Assembly: GCA_029255685.2 (NCBI GenBank)
Contig: CM055312.2
Location: 28,366,203-28,430,202, forward strand
Reading direction: 5' to 3'
Length of the DNA stretch: 64,000 nucleotides
Source of the DNA: Silene conica
Taxonomy: Eukaryota; Streptophyta; Magnoliopsida; Caryophyllales; Caryophyllaceae
The notes under the pieces are model-generated. The model did not search any database and was not told the origin of the DNA. It saw nothing but the letters and a program-made list of their open reading frames with translations. Shown here one piece after another: positions 57,987-64,000 of this stretch; the first letter of the stretch is position 1, and each line of letters begins with the position of its first letter. Both the position numbers and the translations under genes were made by a program.

Positions 57987-58642
57987 AACTTATGCTCAGT
58001 CGAGTATTCCGTGTGCCTTAGAACCTGCCTTAGAATCTGTCTGCTAACTCACACTGGCAGAACATATGGTTGAGTATGACTCATATTTGGTTGTTTAATT
58101 GGATGTGAATTGTGAAACTTGGGAAGATGGAAGTAATGGTTGAGTATGACCCATATTTGATGATGCTTGATCATCTTTTCCATGGTAATGTACGGATGTC
58201 GGTGACAGAGTTTTCTTTGACTTGATGATATTTAATTTCTTTGCATGTAGATATCGAACTCGACAAATGGTGGTGGTGCATCGAGATGAGAGGAGCAAGC
58301 AAATTTGGAATTCACTTTTTTGGTAGTAGTTTAGCTAGTCGTACCTTTTGTCGTAGATTATTTAATCTCTCGGGACATTATATTATTTTTGCGTGGAAAC
58401 CTATTGTTCGGATGAACGAAAAAATTACAATAGTTCCTTTAAACTTGAAAACATGTAATTTGATAATGCAATTTCAATTTATGCCATATGATTTTAGTAG
58501 TTTATGGGAGTATTTTTGTTTAGTGGCAGTCTGTGTATAGTTCTGATCAGTGGGTTGTAGAGTATGCAGTTTGAGGGCTGCAAGACTGTTTCAGTGCGTG
58601 GTTTGCAATCCTACTTAGACCTGGCAAAACCCAACCCGACTC

Positions 58643-59148
58643 CTAGGTAGCACGGACACTTCTCCTAGCGAGCCGTACCGTGTCCGACACCGTGTCCGAC
58701 ACCGACACTCCACGGACACACGCCGAAACGTGTCCAACACCTAAATAGTCGTGTCTAACTTTCAACATTTATTTGGGCACGTGTCCGACGCGTGTCCATG
58801 GTATTTGAGCCGTGTCCGTCGCGTGTCCATGATATTTGGTTATCATTTGCGGTGAATGATGTTCTTCAGATGAGAAATGCATTATCGAAAGAGATCAAGT
58901 AGAATATTGATTCGGATGAGGAATGAAAATAAATTTATTATCAAGGGCAAGTTTTACATTCACTTATTTAAAATTAATATCAAATACTTTTACAAAAATA
59001 AAATCGAAAATTTATAACTATAAAATGTATATTTTATTAAATTTAAATGCCGTGTCCCGTGTCCTAAATTTCATGGCATACCGTGTCCCGTGTCCGTGTC
59101 CGTGTCCGTGTCCGTCTCCGTGTCCGTGTCCGTTTTGGTGCTACCTAG
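58643..59148. mobile_element. hAT-type MITE (506 bp) with GTGTCC repeats
   Basis: Termini CTAGGTAGCAC and GTGCTACCTAG are exact inverted repeats, and CCCGACTC flanks both sides (58635-58642, 59149-59156), the 8-bp duplication of hAT transposition. Both ends are packed with GTGTCCG / CGGACAC units, e.g. 59087-59133. The host sequence is itself a repeat (AACCCAACCCGACTC / CCCGACTCGATAAAACC), so this is a nested insertion. No ORF. Confidence 0.82.
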
Positions 59149-59235
59149 CCCGACTCGATAAAACCGATCTGATTCGCCCGATATCAGACCCGTATGTTAA
59201 TGAATAATATTATAAAATTATGATACCCGGAATCA

Positions 59236-59750
59236 GTTGGAGTAAATGTCCTCCACAGTGTGTGATTATTTGAATAAATCTTTTACAGGATTACACATGT
59301 ATACTTAGTATATTAATCAGTTGGTTAACGTTTTATCGATAACGATTGACTCACTAGTAGGTTGACGTTACTGTCATATAATGGCGATAATCAGCTGATC
59401 CCTAAAAGTCACACCTATATGATAGTACTGAGAAATGTGATTATATATTGATATAATTACGTAAATGCTAAACTTAACAAAATGTAGTTAAGTAGATGAT
59501 AAACGTTTAATAATAATTAGGAGAAATGAATTAAATGTTAATTCTAATAAATATATATAAATATTATATTTATTAATTATATTTTAATATATGATATTTT
59601 AGAATAATATAATTGGGTTAATTAATTATAAGATAATTAATTAATGTTCTCCGGGAATTATAATTGTACACCTAAAATTATTAAATATGTATGATATTTT
59701 AAGGAAATTCGGAATAAGGAAACTGACTTAGAATCTATCTATATTATTAA
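59236..59750 (+). repeat. relic copia LTR of the same family as 3573-4762
   Basis: Starts CAGTTGGAGTAAATGTCCTC, similar to the reverse complement of the end of the first LTR (TGTTGGGAAATGTGTCCTC). Further along, AATCAGCTGATCCCT and AGTCACACCTATATG match the inverted equivalents near 4575-4605. Orientation is opposite to the first copy. Much diverged; the right end and target duplication are not clear, and no internal sequence follows, so a solo or fragmentary LTR. Confidence 0.6.
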
Positions 59751-60010
59751 AGGAAGCTTTTTTCGAGCGATGTGATTGGTTAAAGAATATAATAAGAGGT
59801 TTTAAAATAAGGATAAGAAAGATAAAATTTGCAATTGTATTAATAAATTAAAAAGTCATTAAAATAAATGTTAGATAAAATTTGCAATTGTATTAAAAAT
59901 TAAAAATTCATTTAAATAAAGGTTAGTAACAAGTGTTTGTGTTTATATAATTCTAGAATTTCATGTTACCCATGCTACCAAATCTATCTATATAAATTAA
60001 TAAAGAAGAT
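59734..60010 (+). repeat. Helitron-like 5' termini (two candidates)
   Basis: TCTATCTATATTATTAAAGG at 59734 and TCTATCTATATAAATTAATA at 59986 both follow an A and look like plant Helitron 5' ends. No 3' hairpin with CTRR end was located downstream, so extent is unknown. Confidence 0.25.
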
Positions 60011-61539
60011 AAAATATATGAGTTTTTAACTATGATGCTACCTTTTTCAAGTATAAATATAGTGTGTACGAATCCTTTCCCACCCATAAGTTTTGATGCT
60101 CACGTTTTTGTTCGATCATTTAGACTAGATTAGTTTGTCTTGAGCATTATAATTATATACTATTTGTTTTAGTTTGTTAATATGGAGTTTTCTTTATTTA
60201 TCTAATTGCTCCATGTGCACTATTATGATTCTACTTTTTTCACTATTAATCTTAAAAAATTTTGAATATTTGATTATAGGAGGTTTTGACTCCATGTCCA
60301 CATTCTAGAAAGCTATTAAGGTTGGTTTCCTATATTCATGAATTACATCTATTTCAATCTGCTAATTATATTTTTATTTTTATTTTTATTTTTATTTTTA
60401 TGGGTGCTTCTTATGATTGACTGACCTTTATCTAACATCTTCATATTTATTTTAGATGCAGATGATTTGTTTCGGTATTTTGCCGATTTATGCTACTATT
60501 TTGCTTGAAATTTTGGTAAATGTAGTGTGAAATCGGTGTGTGGAATAATGGTATAATGTGTGTGCAGGGTCAGGTGATCATGAATTAGGTTGAAATATAA
60601 TTACGAACTACGGAGTAATTAGTATTACATTCAAGAAAATAGAATGAAGAGATAGATAAATCCCACCTTCGTTCTTTTTAGAAATCTTACCATGAAAGTA
60701 GATAGAGTTGGAACATCCTTATAAGTGGACAACCTGACTCGAATCTGACATGAGTTTCGAATTGACCCTATCCTGACCCGACCATATTTCTGAAATTGGG
60801 CATAGTTATAACTCTTACAAGTCCTGACTATAATCCTTAAATAGAAAAGTGTTAACTATTGACCAGATCGAGACGGAGGAAATACTATTTACCAGTTGTC
60901 CTTAAAAGAAACAATACGAGATACTTTTTAAAAGCACCATCATTTATTTATTTTTATTCATGATAGAAATTTTTAGTTTAAAAGCAAAAATTATATCAAA
61001 ATTAAATCTAATTGATTAATTATTTTGTTGGAGTTCAAATTCTTTTAATTACTTTCGAGCAATAACATCGTCTTCAACTTTTTGAAACTACCTAAAATAA
61101 AAACTAATAACAAAATTCGACGTACTAAAATTGAAATAGTATATAACATAGATATCATCAGAAAAAAGTAGAAGTTTCATATTAGAAGTATATATCCATG
61201 TAGCAGCATTGTCATATACATTGTAGATTAGTAGTAGTGGAACTATTATTATATATTTATACATGTTATTTAAACAAATTAAATAGATAAGATAATTTAT
61301 CATATCCAACTAAAACTTAAAATAAGTGTTGTATGAGCAATAATGTACGTGAAAGTTTGAGTTTAGATACTTTGTTTATCCACCGCGTGAAAAATTTAAG
61401 TTTTACGTATACAGAAAGACACCACAAAGTAAAATAGGTAAACAAGTAAACAAGACGGACATAATATATATTAAAAACTACGAAGTATTATAGAGCAGTT
61501 AAAATGAGAACACAATACATTAGAAACGTAAGATTAGGA
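60011..61539. other. unassigned AT-rich DNA
   Basis: No gene recognised. 60371-60400 is a TTTTA microsatellite. 60735-60790 holds GACCTGACTCGAAT-like motifs of the GGGTCGG repeat family. Confidence 0.4.
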
Positions 61540-61915
61540 ACTTGTAACACCCCCATTTATTTAAGAGCCTTTAGCAAGACATTCCCAAATAAATAGAGCT
61601 GTTACCATCTCGGAATATCCGAGGTAGTAAATAACAAAGTAAACAAACCAAAGTACTTTATATAAAAAAAACTGATTAAATTTAAACTTGATATTACAAC
61701 AACTCTGTGGTCCAAACTTTGATAAGATAAAAGTACAACTCAAGATATCTAAGTGTGGTCTAACTCTAAGTAGGTCCAAGCCATGTCTCTCTCCATGCCC
61801 AAGCTCCTAATCCATCTGTCACTGACCTGTAGAATCTACTCCCCATTCCGGATCATCGTAGGTGTCACACGAATACACAGGGTCAACCGCCAGGTTGAGT
61901 AGGTAAAACAGATAC
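61540..61915. repeat. probable dispersed repeat, class unknown
   Basis: The opening TGTAACACCCCCATTTATTT and the later CTCGGAATATCCGAGG palindrome look like a repeat start common in plant genomes. I cannot assign it to a superfamily. Confidence 0.25.
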
Positions 61916-62717
61916 AACATAATTAACAATATTAATGTATCCTTCTCCATCTCCATATCATTCGATCATCCACCACACCTCCACCACTTCACACCTCCAT
62001 CACAACACACCTCCCGTCACACCACACCTCCCATCACACCACACCTCCCATGGCCATATCACAAGTCCCAAATCACAAGACCCATTTCACAAGACCCATT
62101 TCACAAGACCCATTTCACACCTCCCGATCTCCACAGTGAACAATAATAATAATACAATCCACAGTACAGTAATAATCAATTTTATCAAACTCGTAATAAG
62201 TATCACTTACACATTTCATGTCATAACATGAATCATAATATATTTCCCCTACCTCAATTTTGCAGAAAGATAACCAACAACTGCTAGAAATGTTCCACGA
62301 AGAAACCGTCACCTAAATGAATATTATTTAACGATTAATAAATCACCACCAGCCCCCATTACATATATAGTAACAACATACTAAATATAGCAACTAAAAG
62401 TGGAAAGTTTCCTGTACTAGAAACTTTCCCGAAATAGAAACCTTGCCCAAAATGGCAGTACCACAAAACTATTGATCATGTCCCAATTATTAAACTTAAC
62501 CATATATAAATAACTGTCACCATACAATATCACAATATTGCCCATAATTAAATAGCAGACTAATCATAAAACTTTGATAATAAGTTACCCTATACTAACA
62601 ATCAATCATATTAATTACAATATACAATTCTAACAACAATTATTATTAAATTCAAAAGTAATAATTAATAACATAGTAATATTAGTAATCATAAGATTAT
62701 TGTCCATAATACTAACC
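61916..62717. other. unassigned AT-rich spacer
   Basis: Contains a run of CACACCTCC-like direct repeats (61972-62050) and ACAAGACCCATTTC repeated three times (62073-62115). No gene seen. Confidence 0.4.
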
Positions 62718-62781
62718 ATAATAAATAATAGTAATAATAATAGTAATAATAATAACAATAATAATAATAATAATAATAATC
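62718..62781 (+). repeat. AAT microsatellite
   Basis: AATAAT/TAGTAATAAT units in tandem, about 60 bp. Confidence 0.9.
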
Positions 62782-64000
62782 ATAACACACCAAAGACTCA
62801 ACACTCACGACTCACTAGAACGTAAACGCAAAACACGAACAGCCCCTCCTTTAACAACCCTCCGACAGCCCACTTCGCAGCCCTTCCGACAGCCCTTCTA
62901 CCGCCTTAACCACCACCACACTACCGTGGTTGAGACCCTAGAACCACGGTGCAACCCCTGACCCAGACTACTACCCCAGACCCAACCACAACAGACCTGG
63001 ACACCAGCCCCAAACACGCTGATCACAAACCCCAAACCCAGTTCCTGCTCCTTACCCGTGTTACCCCCTCCTTGAACACACTCCCTTAGCCACCTGCCTA
63101 CACCGTCGCCATAACCAACCACTTCCATCGACACTCTACACCACCATCGACACCCTGATGGTAACCACCTGACCTCGACACCCCCATGACCCTATGAAAC
63201 AGACCTCATAACCCGAGCACAACACCCACGTTAAAACCCCTGCTTCTGCGAATATACACGTTCCAGCCACTTTCTGAGCAAAACACGGTGCTATACCACC
63301 ACCACTCACCACCCCAAACACCACCAGACAACCCACGAACACCCCACTATTACTACCCAAAGTCGAACTCAAGGACACATCAAAACGAGGCTGAACCCGA
63401 CACAACTACGAGCAGACTACATAGCAGAACAGAGCACGAAAAGAGTTGTCATGGTCGACACTTAAGGGGTTGTCGTGACACCCATGATGGTCCTATGGTG
63501 AGGTGAATATAGTAGACATATAATACGTACTATAGGGATTACATATAGCGATAAGATGCAGTTATAACAGTACGAAACGAGGATGATAAATACTCACAAA
63601 CCTAGTGTGAACGTTGATGGTGATACGAATCATGGCTGCCCTTGTCCCTTCCTTTCTTCTTCCCCAACTCTACACTCAGATTCCTGGTATACGGGGTATG
63701 GAGGCAGATTCGAGGGTAGGTTTTGTTTCACGCTGAAGAGGCAGAGGGGAGAGTAGGGTTTGAGAGGTTGTGTCGATGGATGGTTTGTTGTTAGGGTTAG
63801 TGATGTCGTGGGTTGGTGTGGGTTTATTTTTATCCCTACCAAGCCCAAGTCCAAATATGCATATCGAACCTACCAAGCCCAAGTCCAAATATGCATATCG
63901 AAGCCCTTTATGACATAACCCGTTCGTAACCCGTAACTTAAACTCAACGAAACACGTAGCTTAAAATGACGAGTAGTTACAATTAGTTATGCCCATTATG
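62782..64000. other. GC-richer unassigned DNA with a 34-bp tandem duplication
   Basis: 62820-63480 is C-rich on the plus strand (ACCACCACCAC-type words) and opens many spurious frames; none shows coding character. 63835-63902 holds two exact copies of a 34-bp unit beginning CCTACCAAGCCCAAG. The strip may be the edge of a gene outside the window, but nothing supports one. Confidence 0.4.

Noticed and set aside
63288..63506. His/Pro-rich frame as a gene
   Set aside because: C-rich low-complexity DNA, no domain, no start context and competing frames on the other strand.
1..64000. CRISPR array, bacterial operon or phage-like system
   Set aside because: Introns, LTR elements and plant protein families show this is plant nuclear DNA; no regular spacer array was seen.

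Overview
This is nuclear DNA of a flowering plant, probably a eudicot. It holds one complete host gene with 24 exons and GT-AG introns, surrounded and invaded by many plant transposable elements: LTR/copia, LTR/gypsy, L1-type and RTE-type LINEs, a Mutator-like element (MULE), hAT-like, Tourist/PIF-like and Helitron-like pieces. I cannot name the species.

Layout. 1-4762: one end of a minus-strand Ty1/copia element (degraded gag, long leader, primer-binding site, one LTR), inserted into an L1-type LINE. 4763-9738: that LINE (ORF1 tail, endonuclease, reverse transcriptase, RNase H), inactivated by frameshifts and by a 223-bp MITE with a TTA target duplication. 9739-11680: small inverted-repeat elements and the 3' flank of the host gene. 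11681-32953 (minus): a complete gene for the Deg/HtrA-type protease DEG7. I rebuilt all 24 exons from splice sites and reading phase; they give 1110 residues with no internal stop. Its introns carry a Helitron-like piece, a Tourist-like MITE, a hAT-like element, SINE-like fragments, a 2.8-kb inverted-repeat element with an RTE LINE tail, and a near-perfect palindrome.

33164-38211: a MULE with a 9-bp target duplication, lying 211 bp upstream of the DEG7 start codon. It carries two convergent genes: a MuDR-type transposase (plus strand) and a plant-mobile-domain (PMD/MAIN-like) protein (minus strand). Each gene appears to have a 5' intron holding a GC-rich tandem-repeat block bracketed by an A-run and a T-run, next to telomere-like repeats. 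This is the most unusual object in the window. 38212-41153: unassigned, with one decayed coding stretch. 41154-53342: a 12.2-kb Athila-like gypsy element with near-identical LTRs and a GGTAC target duplication. It has gag, protease and an extra Athila-type ORF but no reverse transcriptase, RNase H or integrase, and it has arrays of CCGGC hairpin modules in the LTRs and in the interior. 53348-64000: a possible F-box gene, a LINE relic, a CACTA-like end, a hAT MITE inside another repeat, a relic copia LTR and low-complexity DNA.

How it fits together: DEG7 is the only clearly functional host gene. The rest is a layered transposon landscape in which order of insertion can often be read (copia into LINE, MITE into LINE, hAT MITE into an older repeat, MULE into the DEG7 upstream region). 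All assignments rest on motif recognition by eye; no database search was run.
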